Of a stretch of 64,000 nt of DNA, positions 7,561 to 15,400 are shown one piece after another. A model generated the notes under the pieces. That model ran no database searches, was not told the origin of the DNA, and worked only from the letters and a program-made list of their open reading frames with translations. The stretch's first letter is position 1; every line of letters starts with the position of its first letter. The position numbers and the translations under genes were made by a program. This stretch comes from Phaeacidiphilus oryzae TH49 (GTDB lineage: Bacteria; Actinomycetota; Actinomycetes; Streptomycetales; Streptomycetaceae): positions 3,852,055-3,916,054 of the forward strand of contig NZ_JQMQ01000005.1 in the NCBI RefSeq assembly GCF_000744815.1, written 5' to 3'.

Positions 7561-8028
7561 TCAGGGATGGCTGACCGGGGAGGCGGTGGGGACGCCGTCG
7601 GGGGCGGCCGTGGTGGGGGCGGCCCCCGGGCCGTTGCCGGTGGAGGGTGGGACGGACGGGGGCGCGGAGGACGGAAGGGAGGAGGGGACGGTCGACGGGG
7701 TGGGCTGCGGGGAGGACGCGCGGGGAGGCCGGGTGGGGGACGGGGCGGGGGTAGGGGCCGTGGCCGAGGTGGTGGCCGCCGGGGCGAGCGGGGGCGCGGG
7801 GGAATGCCGGGGCATGCCGACGGTGGGCCAGAGGGCGGCCGCGGCGGCGATCACCGCGGCCGTCGCGGTGCCTGCGGCGGCCGCGCGCAGCCTTCGGCGG
7901 CGGAGCGCGCGGCGGTGGACCCGCTCGAAGGCGCCGGGCGGCGGGGGGAGGACGGCCGGGCCGGGGCGCAGCAGCGCGGCCAGCTCCGCGTCGCCGTCCT
8001 CCTCCCAGGGGTCAATGGGCGTGATCAA
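7561..8028 (-). CDS. Anti-sigma-like single-pass membrane protein
   Basis: A 155-residue protein. A charged cytoplasmic stretch of about 50 residues (WEEDGDAELAALLRPG) leads into an Arg-rich patch, one membrane segment (about 51-68, AAAAGTATAAVIAAAAALW), and a long Pro/Ser/Thr/Ala-rich outer tail. This architecture, and a 17-base overlap with the upstream ECF sigma gene, point to a partner or anti-sigma factor. No zinc anti-sigma HxxxCxxC motif is visible, so the assignment rests on context. Confidence 0.6.
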   Translation of the reverse strand: MITPIDPWEEDGDAELAALLRPGPAVLPPPPGAFERVHRRALRRRRLRAAAAGTATAAVIAAAAALWPTVGMPRHSPAPPLAPAATTSATAPTPAPSPTRPPRASSPQPTPSTVPSSLPSSAPPSVPPSTGNGPGAAPTTAAPDGVPTASPVSHP

Positions 8029-8530
8029 GACGTCCTCCCAGTCCGGCCAGTCCGGCTCGCAGGAACTCCCGTGCGGCGTGCAGATCGGCCTTGACCGTTC
8101 CTTCCTTGCGCCTCGTCAGCAAGGCGATCTCCCGGACCGGCAGGTCGGCGAAGTAGTAGAGCAGGACGACGGTACGCAGCCGCTCCGGCAGCGACTGGAC
8201 CATCAGCCGTACCGAGACCGAGGTCTCCGTGCCTGCCGTGCCGTCCGCCCGCTGCTGGGCCAGCGCCGCCTCGGTGCCGGCCCGGCGGACCGCGCGCCGT
8301 TCGCGGTCCAGCTTGCGCCAGTGGTCCCGCACCAGGTTGGCCGCGGTCACATAGAGGAAGCCCCTGGGCTCCTCGACCGCGGTCCAGCGGGACCACAGGC
8401 GGGTGAACGCCTCGGACGCGATGTCGTGGGCGGTGCCGTCGTCGTCCACCAGGCGGCGGCACCAGCCGGCCAGGCCCGGGTAGAGGTCGGCGAACAGCTC
8501 GGCGGCTGCCCTGTCCTTGGCCGGGCTCAA
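8012..8530 (-). CDS. ECF-family RNA polymerase sigma factor
   Basis: A 172-residue protein with sigma region 2 (DIASEAFTRLWSRW, then FLYVTAANLVRDHWRK) and region 4 (LPERLRTVVLLYYFADLPV with the helix-turn-helix around EIALLTRRKEGTVKADL). The size fits short ECF sigma factors. It starts at TTG 8530, overlapping the sortase stop in a TTGA arrangement, so translation is probably coupled. It is followed by a membrane protein that may restrain it. Its likely targets include its own operon of secreted protein and sortase. Confidence 0.85.
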   Translation of the reverse strand: MSPAKDRAAAELFADLYPGLAGWCRRLVDDDGTAHDIASEAFTRLWSRWTAVEEPRGFLYVTAANLVRDHWRKLDRERRAVRRAGTEAALAQQRADGTAGTETSVSVRLMVQSLPERLRTVVLLYYFADLPVREIALLTRRKEGTVKADLHAAREFLRAGLAGLGGRLDHAH

Positions 8531-9225
8531 CTCTCTCCAGGGGTCAGCGAGGCGAAGACGATGACGTTGTCGGGATAGCCGTCGCCGGTTCGCGGGCCGC
8601 CGCAGGTGATCAGCCGCAGTTCGGGACGGTCGGTGTCACCGTAGACGGCGCCGGTCGGGAAGCGGTTCTTGGCGACCGTGCGCACCGCGTACACCGTGAA
8701 CGAGGCGTCGGCACCGTCTCGCAGGCGGACGAGGACGCGGGCGCCCTGCCGCAGCTCGGACAGCCGGAGGAAGACCCCGTTCCCGTACCGGCCGACGGTG
8801 ACATGGCCGAGGAGGACGGCCGGACCGGTCTCGCCGGGCGTGGGTGAGCCGCGGTACCAGCCGGCGGGGGCGTTCGCCTCGATCGGCGGGACCTGGACGG
8901 TCCCGTCCGGGGCCAGGCCGAGCTGGACGAGGGGGGCGTCGACCCCGATCGCGGGGATCCGCAGGCGTACCGGCACCGAGCGGGCGAGCGGAGCCGCCGC
9001 CTGCCCGGCCTGCCCGGCAGACGATGCGGGAGGCGGAGAGGGCGGGGAGACCGGGGAGGACGCGGATGCCGAGCCGGACGAGCCGGCGCCGGCCTGCCCG
9101 GTCGCCGCGCAGCCCGCGAGGAGGGCGGCGGCGAGGAGGGGCGCGGCGAGGGCGCCGCCTCGCGCCGCCATCCCCGCGTCGCGGGCGCGGGGACGGCCGC
9201 GGTGACGGGAGCGGGTGGGCCGCAA
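8527..9225 (-). CDS. Class F sortase
   Basis: A 232-residue exported cysteine transpeptidase. After an N-terminal hydrophobic export signal that ends at a lipobox-like LLAGC (Cys39) comes a low-complexity Ser/Pro linker and then the sortase beta-barrel (VPVRLRIPAIGVDAPLVQLG). The catalytic His is in LLGHVT (His141), the catalytic Cys in LITCGG (Cys208), with Arg212 following. Class F sortases are the actinobacterial type without a well-defined substrate motif. The gene begins 3 bases after the small secreted protein gene and overlaps the sigma factor gene, so the four genes form one operon. Confidence 0.85.
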   Translation of the reverse strand: MRPTRSRHRGRPRARDAGMAARGGALAAPLLAAALLAGCAATGQAGAGSSGSASASSPVSPPSPPPASSAGQAGQAAAPLARSVPVRLRIPAIGVDAPLVQLGLAPDGTVQVPPIEANAPAGWYRGSPTPGETGPAVLLGHVTVGRYGNGVFLRLSELRQGARVLVRLRDGADASFTVYAVRTVAKNRFPTGAVYGDTDRPELRLITCGGPRTGDGYPDNVIVFASLTPGES

Positions 9226-9228
9226 GGG

Positions 9229-9648
9229 TCAGTCCCGCCCCTGTCCGGCGGCCTTCTGCCGGCGGCGGAGTACGACCGCGCCCGCGCCGAGGACGAGCAC
9301 CGCTGCGCCGCCCGCGGCGCCGGCGTCCGTCGTCCAGGAGGACGCGCCGGAGGCCGTCGGCGGGACGCCGGTGTCCGGGGCGCCCGAGGGCACGGCGCTG
9401 ACCTGGGTGCCGCCGGTGGAGGGCGGCGCGGTCGGGGCGGCGCTCGGCGCGGCGGTGCCGACCGCGGTCGGGACGGCCGACGGTGCCGAGCCGTTGCCCG
9501 GCGGCCGGGTCGTGGGAGCGCTGCTGGCCCCCGCCGACGGGACCGGGCTGGGGGAGGAACCGGATCCGGCGGCGAAGGCCGTTCCGGCGCCGGCCGCGAC
9601 CAGTGCCGCGGCGCAGCCGGCGGCGGCGATGAAGGACCTTGCACGCAT
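9229..9648 (-). CDS. Secreted, C-terminally membrane-anchored low-complexity protein
   Basis: A 139-residue protein. A Sec signal peptide (RARSFIAAAGCAAALVAAGA, cleavage near AFA-A) is followed by about 75 residues of Ser/Pro/Ala/Thr-rich sequence, one C-terminal hydrophobic segment (GAAGGAAVLVLGAGAVVL) and a basic tail RRRQK. That is the shape of a sortase substrate or wall-spanning protein, but no LPxTG-type motif precedes the hydrophobic segment. The ATG at 9648 follows GGGAGAC; longer frames add non-coding-looking sequence. It is the first gene of the sortase operon and the obvious candidate substrate or partner. Confidence 0.7.
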   Translation of the reverse strand: MRARSFIAAAGCAAALVAAGAGTAFAAGSGSSPSPVPSAGASSAPTTRPPGNGSAPSAVPTAVGTAAPSAAPTAPPSTGGTQVSAVPSGAPDTGVPPTASGASSWTTDAGAAGGAAVLVLGAGAVVLRRRQKAAGQGRD

Positions 9649-9798
9649 GAGGAGTCTCCCCTCGTTCGGCCCGGCGCCCCCGTGGGGGGCCGGGCGGCTG
9701 TTCCGGTGTTCCGGTGCGGAATCGGGGGGAGAGACGACGCGGCGCGGGTCGGGGTTGTAAAGCCCGGGCAAAGACTCGCGGCCGGGCGGGCCGCGCGC

Positions 9799-10842
9799 TC
9801 AGGGGGTGAGGACGATCCGCCCGAAGACCTTGCCCTCGTCCATCCTGCGGTGGGCCAGCGCGGCCTGGTGGAGGGGGAGACGGTCGTCCACCACGGCTCG
9901 CAGGTCGCCGTGCGCGACGGCGGCGAAGTGCTCGGTGCGGACGGCGCGCCGGTCCGGGCGCGGGACGGTGTCGGCGCTGAAGGTGGCGAAGGTGAGGGAC
10001 TTCTGGAAGGAGGAGAGGAGTGCCGTCCCGAAGTCCGCCGGCGGCTGCCCGCCGACGATGCCGAGGGCGACCATCCGGCCGTTGGGCCGGAGGCGGGAGA
10101 GGAAGGCGGGCAGGCCGGGGCCGCCGACGATGTCGAGGACGACGTCGAAGCCCTCCGGGGCGGCGGCTGGCGGTGCGGCCGCTGCCGGAGCGTCGGCTGC
10201 CGGGGTGGTGCCTGCCGGGGCGGCCGCTGCCGGGGTATCGGCTGCCGGAGCGGGAGCGCCCGAGCGGTCGAGTACGTGGGTCGCGCCGAGGGCGCGCAGG
10301 CGGGCGCCGCGTTCGGCGGAGGAGGTGGTGACCGCCACCGCTCCGGCGCCGGCGCGGGCGGCGAGTTGGACGGCGGTGATGCCGATGCTGCCGGCTGCGC
10401 CCCGGACCAGTACCGACTCGCCGGGGGCGAAGCGGGCGTGGGCGAGGGCGAAGTGGGCCACCACGCCTGAGCCGCCGATGGCGACCGCGTCGTCCGCGGC
10501 GAGGCCGACCGGCAGTGGGAGGACGTCCTCGACGGCGGCGACGGCCTGTTCGACATAGCCGCCGCCGACGCCGGTGAACGCCCACACCCGGCGGCCGATC
10601 CAGGACGCGTCCACGCCCTCGCCGACCGCGGTCACCTCGCCCGCCACCTCGCTGCCCGGGATGTGCCCCGCGCGGAAGCCGTACTCGGGAAGGGTGCCGC
10701 GTCGGATCACGGCGTCGACCCCGCCGACGCCGATCGCCTCGGTGGCGATCAGCAACTGGCCGGGGGCGGGGGCGGGGTCGGGCAGGTCGATGACGGCCAG
10801 CCCGTCGGGGCTGCCGAAGCTCTGGATCGCGATGGCCTTCAT
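9799..10842 (-). CDS. Zinc-type MDR alcohol dehydrogenase / quinone oxidoreductase family protein
   Basis: A 347-residue medium-chain reductase. The N-terminal GroES-like fold starts KAIAIQSFGSPDGLAVIDLP, and the Rossmann domain carries the NADPH-binding motif VRGAAGSIGITAVQLA. The catalytic-zinc ligands of true alcohol dehydrogenases are not evident, so it is closer to quinone oxidoreductases. An Ala/Pro/Thr-rich repeat of about 40 residues is inserted after the nucleotide-binding region (near residues 198-232), probably a surface loop. It is divergent from a TetR regulator, and a 20-bp palindrome lies between them, so the regulator probably represses this gene in response to an electrophile or drug-like ligand. 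Confidence 0.85.
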   Translation of the reverse strand: MKAIAIQSFGSPDGLAVIDLPDPAPAPGQLLIATEAIGVGGVDAVIRRGTLPEYGFRAGHIPGSEVAGEVTAVGEGVDASWIGRRVWAFTGVGGGYVEQAVAAVEDVLPLPVGLAADDAVAIGGSGVVAHFALAHARFAPGESVLVRGAAGSIGITAVQLAARAGAGAVAVTTSSAERGARLRALGATHVLDRSGAPAPAADTPAAAAPAGTTPAADAPAAAAPPAAAPEGFDVVLDIVGGPGLPAFLSRLRPNGRMVALGIVGGQPPADFGTALLSSFQKSLTFATFSADTVPRPDRRAVRTEHFAAVAHGDLRAVVDDRLPLHQAALAHRRMDEGKVFGRIVLTP

Positions 10843-10855
10843 GGCTTCGGACGCT

Positions 10856-10875
10856 AACGGACGCCCCCGTCCGTT
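10856..10875. promoter_or_regulatory. TetR-type operator palindrome
   Basis: AACGGACG and CGTCCGTT form a perfect 8-bp dyad around CCCC, midway between the divergent oxidoreductase (start 10842) and TetR (start 10884) genes. Size and position fit an autoregulated TetR operator covering both promoters. Confidence 0.7.
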
Positions 10876-10883
10876 TCGCTAGA

Positions 10884-11639
10884 GTGAGAGCGGTGGACGA
10901 CCAGTTGCCTCATTTCCCGCCGGCGCCAACGCCTGCCCCCGCGCCAACGCCCACGCCTCCGCCCGCGCCCGCCCTGCGCTCCGACGCGGTGGAGAACCGG
11001 GAGCGGATCCTCGACGCGGCCCGCGCCCTCTTCGCCGCCGAGGGACTCGACGTGCCGATGCGTGCGGTCGCCCGCCGCGCCGGGGTCGGCCCGGCCACCC
11101 TCTACCGGCGCTTTCCGACCAAGGAGGCGCTGGTCACCGAGGCGTTCGCGGAGCAGATGCAGGCTTGCCTCCGGATCGCCGAGGAGGGCTTGGCCGATCC
11201 GGACCCCTGGCACGGCTTCTGCCGGGTGGTCGAGCGGATCTGCGAGGTGAACGCCAGGGACCGCGGCTTCACCGACGCCTTCCTGGCCGCCTACCCCCAG
11301 GCGGTCGACCTCGCCGAGCACCGCGGCCGGACGCTGCGGGCGGTCTCCCGGCTCGCCCGCCGGGCGAAGGAGGCCGGAGGCCTGCGGCCCGACTTCGCGG
11401 TGGAGGATCTGATCATGATGATCATGGCCAACCGGGGCCTCCGCGCCCCGGGGGAGCCGGCCCGTATCGCGGCCTCCCGGCGGTTCGCCGCACTGGTGAT
11501 CCAGGCATTCCAGGCCTCGCCCGGACAGGCACCGCTGCCGCCGGTGCCCCGGCTCGATCCGGGGCCGCTCCAGCGGCCGGGCCCCGGTCAGGCCCCGGCT
11601 CCGGACCTGGGTCAGGGCTTGCGGGCCACGCCCGCGTAG
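10884..11639 (+). CDS. TetR/AcrR-family transcriptional regulator
   Basis: A 251-residue protein with a typical TetR N-terminal DNA-binding domain: RERILDAARALFAAEGL, then MRAVARRAGVGPATLYRRFPTKEAL (about residues 40-85), and a helical ligand-binding C-terminal domain. A Pro/Ala/Thr repeat precedes the HTH. The GTG at 10884 is used; a second GTG 9 bases later is equally possible. It is divergent from the MDR oxidoreductase with a shared palindrome. Its 3' end overlaps the convergent methyltransferase gene by 28 bases. Confidence 0.85.
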   Translation: MRAVDDQLPHFPPAPTPAPAPTPTPPPAPALRSDAVENRERILDAARALFAAEGLDVPMRAVARRAGVGPATLYRRFPTKEALVTEAFAEQMQACLRIAEEGLADPDPWHGFCRVVERICEVNARDRGFTDAFLAAYPQAVDLAEHRGRTLRAVSRLARRAKEAGGLRPDFAVEDLIMMIMANRGLRAPGEPARIAASRRFAALVIQAFQASPGQAPLPPVPRLDPGPLQRPGPGQAPAPDLGQGLRATPA

Positions 11640-12451
11640 AAGGAGGTGTCCTCCGGGGAGGGGGCCGGTCCGTCGACCGCCGGGTCGCGGTTCCAGGCGG
11701 CGGTCAGCACCACGCCGGGGGCGAGGAGTTCCAGACCGTCGAAGAAGCGGGCGACCTCGTCCCGGGTGCGCCAGCGGGCCTGGATGCCGGAGGCGGCGTA
11801 GGCCTCGGAGGCGGCCTGCAGCGCTGGGGTGACGTGGTCGTGGGTGCCGTGCGAGAGGACCAGGTGGCTGCCCGGCGGAAGGGCGTCGACGTACCGGGCG
11901 ACCAGGCCGTACGCCTCCTCGTCGGACGGGAAGAAGTGCAGGAGGGCCACCAGCAGCAGGGCCACCGGCCGGTCCAGGTCCAGGATCTCGGCGACTTGGG
12001 GGGAGCCGAGGACGGCCTCCGGCTCGCGGAAGTCGGCCTGGAGGTAGCGGGTGGCGCCGGAGGGGTGGGAGGAGAGGAGGGCCCGAGCGTGGGTGAGGAC
12101 GATCGGGTCGTTGTCGGCGTAGACCACGCGCGCGGTGGGGTCGACGCGCTGGGCGACCTCGTGCGGCGGGTCGACGGCGGGCAGCCCGGTGCCGATGTCC
12201 AGGAACTGGCGGACGCCGTGCTCGGCCGCGAGGGCGTGGACGGCGCGGCGCAGGAAGCGGCGGTTCTCCCGGGCGGCAATCGGAATGCTCGGGCAGGCCT
12301 CGGTGACCTGCTGGGCGACGGCGCGGTCGGCGGGGAAGTTGTCCTTGCCGCCCAGCCAGGCGTTGTAGACCCGTGCCGAGTGGGCGATGTCGGTGCGGAG
12401 GTCGACCGGCTGCCAGTCGTCCGTCGCCGTGGGCTTCATGAAGTCGGACAC
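11612..12451 (-). CDS. SAM-dependent methyltransferase, DUF574 family
   Basis: A 279-residue protein matching the actinobacterial S-adenosyl methyltransferase family (PF04672/DUF574). It has the family opening RTDIAHSARVYNAWLGGKDN, the glycine motif FLDIGTGLP, an acidic ribose-binding site VVYADNDPIV, and the motif ALLLVALLHFF. These proteins are numerous in Streptomyces; substrates are mostly unknown. Convergent overlap with the TetR gene suggests no functional link. Upstream it is divergent from the ion-channel-like gene. Confidence 0.85.
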   Translation of the reverse strand: MSDFMKPTATDDWQPVDLRTDIAHSARVYNAWLGGKDNFPADRAVAQQVTEACPSIPIAARENRRFLRRAVHALAAEHGVRQFLDIGTGLPAVDPPHEVAQRVDPTARVVYADNDPIVLTHARALLSSHPSGATRYLQADFREPEAVLGSPQVAEILDLDRPVALLLVALLHFFPSDEEAYGLVARYVDALPPGSHLVLSHGTHDHVTPALQAASEAYAASGIQARWRTRDEVARFFDGLELLAPGVVLTAAWNRDPAVDGPAPSPEDTSFYAGVARKP

Positions 12452-12688
12452 CCGGGATCCCCTCCGATGCGCTCGGGCCGCTCATCGCGGTCAGAGTCTG
12501 CCACGGTCCCGCGTCCGGTGATCAGCTGATCCGCCTGGTCGTACGGCTCGGTGACGCTCCGTCATCGGCCCTCGGCGGGCTCCGGCGGTGGGCACCCGCC
12601 GATGGGATGAACATCGCGGCGGAGGGTTCGCGGGAGGTGCGAAGCGCCAACGATCACTTGATCGTTCTCGTCCGTCCAGGAGGCGACC

Positions 12689-14077
12689 ATGTCGACCGAG
12701 TCCGGTTCCGTCCCGCCGTCCGGCACCGGCCGCGGCGGCTCCGCCCCGTCCCACGGCTCGCGCCCGCCGGGCCGCGGGCCGGGGCGGGGCGGAGTCCGGA
12801 CGGCCCTGGTGTACCTGGTGATCGCGGCCGTCCTCCTCGCCGTGTGCGGGGTGGCGGCCGCCGGGGTCAGCGTGCCGACGCGCGATCTCCTCGACCAGTC
12901 CCGCCGCTTCGCGCTGATCCTGGCCTGCGCGGTGGTCGGCCTGAGCTGCCTGGCGGCGGCGCTGCTGCTGCGCCGCGGCCCGAAGCGGCCGACCGCGCTC
13001 GGCTGGCTCAGCGCCGTCTTCTCGCTGCTCTGCCTGGCCGCGACGATCTGCGTCTGGACGGTGACCGGGGCCGACGACTCCACCAAGCACGTGCCCGGCA
13101 CCCTGATCTCGAACAACGCCCAGGCCGACGCCTTTCTGGCGGTCAACCATCAGCAGCGGCAGACCCGGGTGCCGACCGGTGTGCTGATCGAGACCGCCCA
13201 GTTCAGCGACGCCAACAACGTCAAGCTCACCGGCTTCGTCTGGCAGCGGCTGCCCGCCTCGGCCGATCCCGAGGTACCGCAGCTGCTGCTGCCGGACGCG
13301 GTGGACGGCGGGGTCGGCCCGATGGTCTACCAGCACCGGCTGGGCGGGCAGCAGGTGGTGGGCTGGCAGTTGCGCGCGACCGTGCGCCAGCCCTTCGACT
13401 ACCGCCACTACCCCTTCGACCGGCAGGTGATCCGGCTGACGATGTGGGCCACCGGCTACGGAAACGCGCTGGTGCCGGACTTCGACGCCTATCCGCCCTG
13501 GCAGAAGCACCGGAACATGGGCCTCTACCGGGAGCTGGTCTCCGGCGACTGGCACACCCAGTTCACCACCTTCGCCATGAACGAGGTGGACGACCAGACC
13601 AGCTACGGCAACACCGCCGTCTCGGTCCACAGCACCATCCCCGAGCTGCACTTCAACATCGGCGTCGCGCGCAACTTCCTCAGCCCGCTGCTGGACCGGC
13701 TGATCCCGCTGCTGGTGATCGCATGCCTGGTGTTCGCCTCGCTCTTCGTGGTCACCACCGACAGCGACCGGCGCTCGCTGGCCGGCTTCTCCACCTGGAC
13801 GGTGATCGGGTTCTGCGGGGCGATGATGCTGGTGGTCGCGGTGCAGCACAGTTCGCTGCGCTCGCAGACCGGCTCGGGCTCGGTGGTGTACGCCGAGTAC
13901 TTCTACTTCATCCTCTACCTGGTCATCGCGCTGACCGCGCTGAACGTCGTCGACTACACCGCCAACTCCCGCTTCCGGCTGGTCGCCTGGCGGGGCAATC
14001 TGGCGGCGCGGCTGCTGTACTGGCCGATCGCGATGGGGCTGGTACTGGCGGCGACCATCGGGGTGTTCCTGCTGTAG
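12689..14077 (+). CDS. Pentameric ligand-gated ion channel (Cys-loop receptor) homologue with N-terminal membrane extension
   Basis: A 462-residue membrane protein. Three hydrophobic segments (about 36-60, 72-95, 103-126) are followed by about 200 extracytoplasmic residues and four more membrane segments. The middle part reads like a prokaryotic pLGIC ligand-binding beta-sandwich: VPTGVLIETAQFSDANNVKL is followed by TGFVW, and the Pro-loop FDYRHYPFDRQVIRL corresponds to the conserved (F/Y)PFDxQ motif, without the flanking Cys pair, as in bacterial members. The C-terminal segments follow the M1-M4 pattern: M1 LLDRLIPLLVIACLVFASLF, M2 FSTWTVIGFCGAMMLVVAV, M3 YAEYFYFILYLVIALTAL, M4 at the extreme C-terminus. 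The family forms cation or anion channels gated by protons or small ligands. The three-segment N-terminal extension is unusual. Identification is by pattern recall, not a search. Confidence 0.65.
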   Translation: MSTESGSVPPSGTGRGGSAPSHGSRPPGRGPGRGGVRTALVYLVIAAVLLAVCGVAAAGVSVPTRDLLDQSRRFALILACAVVGLSCLAAALLLRRGPKRPTALGWLSAVFSLLCLAATICVWTVTGADDSTKHVPGTLISNNAQADAFLAVNHQQRQTRVPTGVLIETAQFSDANNVKLTGFVWQRLPASADPEVPQLLLPDAVDGGVGPMVYQHRLGGQQVVGWQLRATVRQPFDYRHYPFDRQVIRLTMWATGYGNALVPDFDAYPPWQKHRNMGLYRELVSGDWHTQFTTFAMNEVDDQTSYGNTAVSVHSTIPELHFNIGVARNFLSPLLDRLIPLLVIACLVFASLFVVTTDSDRRSLAGFSTWTVIGFCGAMMLVVAVQHSSLRSQTGSGSVVYAEYFYFILYLVIALTALNVVDYTANSRFRLVAWRGNLAARLLYWPIAMGLVLAATIGVFLL

Positions 14078-14131
14078 CCGTCCGCGGGCGGTGACGACCG
14101 TCGGCACCGGGCACCGACATCGCGGCGGACA

Positions 14132-14153
14132 TTACGGAGACCTGACGGCCCGG
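14132..14153 (+). promoter_or_regulatory. Putative response-regulator site (11-bp direct repeat) upstream of the epimerase
   Basis: TTACGGAGACC followed directly by TGACGGCCCGG gives two copies of an nACGG core 11 bases apart, a spacing typical of OmpR-type regulators. The 3' end of the core lies about 49 bases before the epimerase start. Related sites occur at 17425-17442 and 21227-21244. Confidence 0.45.
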
Positions 14154-14197
14154 CCGCGCCGCGCCCCGCGGCGGCCGGAGCGGCCTAGCGTCGGGGC

Positions 14198-15256
14198 ATG
14201 GACGTGTTGGTGACCGGCGGGGCCGGTTTCATCGGGTCGGCGGTGGTGGCCCGGCTGCTCGGCGCCGGCCACCGGGTGCGGGTGCTGGACGCGCTGCTGC
14301 CCGCCGCGCACGGGGACGGCGGGCAGCGGCCGCGGCTTCCGGACGGGGCCGAGTTCCGGCACGGGGACGTGCGGGACGCCGAGGCCGTGCGCCGGGCGCT
14401 GGACGGCGTCGACGCGGTCTGCCACCAGGCCGCGATGGTCGGCCTCGGCAAGGACCTCGCGGACCTGCCGGCCTACGTGGGCTGCAACGACCTGGGCACC
14501 GCCGTCCTGCTGGCCGGGATGGAGCGGGCCGGGGTGCGGCGACTGCTGCTCGCCGGCTCGATGGTGGTGTACGGGGAGGGCCGCTACGACTGCCCGGAGC
14601 ACGGGCGGGTCGCGCCCGGCCCGCGCCACCCGGCCGAGCTGGACGCCGGGCGATTCGAACCGCCCTGCCCCCGCTGCGGGGAGCCGCTCGTGCCGGGGCT
14701 GGTGGACGAGACGGCGCCGGTGGACCCGCGCAGCGTGTACGCGGCGACCAAGCTCGCCCAGGAGCATCTGGCCGCCGCCTGGGCGCGGGGCTGCGGGGGG
14801 CGGGCGATCGCGCTTCGCTACCACAACGTGTACGGGCCGGGGATGCCGCGGGACACCCCGTACTCGGGGGTGGCCGCGCTGTTCCGGTCAGCGCTGGAGC
14901 GGGGGGAGGCGCCCCGGGTCTTCGAGGACGGCGGTCAGCGGCGGGACTTCGTCCATGTGGCCGACGTGGCGGCGGCGAACCTGGCCGCGCTGGATGTGCT
15001 GGCGAAGCCGGCGGCGGCCACGGTCTTCCGGGCGTACAACGTCGGGAGCGGAGTGGTGCACACCGTCGCCGAGCTGGCGGCGGGGCTGGCCGCGGCGCGG
15101 GGCGGTCCGGCGCCGGTGACCACCGGGGAGTACCGCCTCGGAGACGTCCGGCACATCACGGCCGACTCCGGCCGGGCGAGGGCGGAGCTGTCCTGGCGAC
15201 CGGCGGTCGGCTTCGCCGAGGGCGTGGCCGAGTTCGCGACGGCGCGGTTGCGCTGA
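14198..15256 (+). CDS. NAD-dependent epimerase/dehydratase (extended SDR)
   Basis: A 352-residue extended short-chain dehydrogenase. The NAD-binding motif GGAGFIG is at the N-terminus, the catalytic YxxxK is in SVYAATKLAQEHL, and the family motif YHNVYGPGMP follows. Substrates are usually nucleotide-linked sugars. An insertion after the catalytic-Ser strand contains CPEHG and CPRCG, spaced like a small zinc ribbon; I recall similar inserts in actinobacterial sugar epimerases such as dTDP-rhamnose 4-epimerases, but do not assign the substrate. The gene leads a glycosylation-type locus and has a candidate regulator site about 50 bases upstream. A -10-like TAGCGT lies between the site and the start. 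Confidence 0.85.
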   Translation: MDVLVTGGAGFIGSAVVARLLGAGHRVRVLDALLPAAHGDGGQRPRLPDGAEFRHGDVRDAEAVRRALDGVDAVCHQAAMVGLGKDLADLPAYVGCNDLGTAVLLAGMERAGVRRLLLAGSMVVYGEGRYDCPEHGRVAPGPRHPAELDAGRFEPPCPRCGEPLVPGLVDETAPVDPRSVYAATKLAQEHLAAAWARGCGGRAIALRYHNVYGPGMPRDTPYSGVAALFRSALERGEAPRVFEDGGQRRDFVHVADVAAANLAALDVLAKPAAATVFRAYNVGSGVVHTVAELAAGLAAARGGPAPVTTGEYRLGDVRHITADSGRARAELSWRPAVGFAEGVAEFATARLR

Positions 15257-15376
15257 CGCGGGTGCGCCGGATCGCTTGACGCGTGTGCGCGGGATCGCGC
15301 CGACGCCGGTGCGCCGGATCGCCTGACGCGTGTGCGCCGGATCGCGCCGACGCGGATGCGCGGATGCGCCGACGCA
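15255..15376. repeat. Tandem repeat, alternating 23/24-bp units
   Basis: Five full units beginning GACGC at 15255, 15278, 15302, 15325 and 15349, plus a partial unit, each close to GACGCGGGTGCGCCGGATCG. The alternation gives a 47-bp higher-order period. It fills the gap between the convergent epimerase and histidine kinase genes. No gene is seen in it; it could form hairpins that stop transcription. Confidence 0.75.
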
Positions 15377-15400
15377 AAGCGCCGGCGTGGCGGTGGGGGC

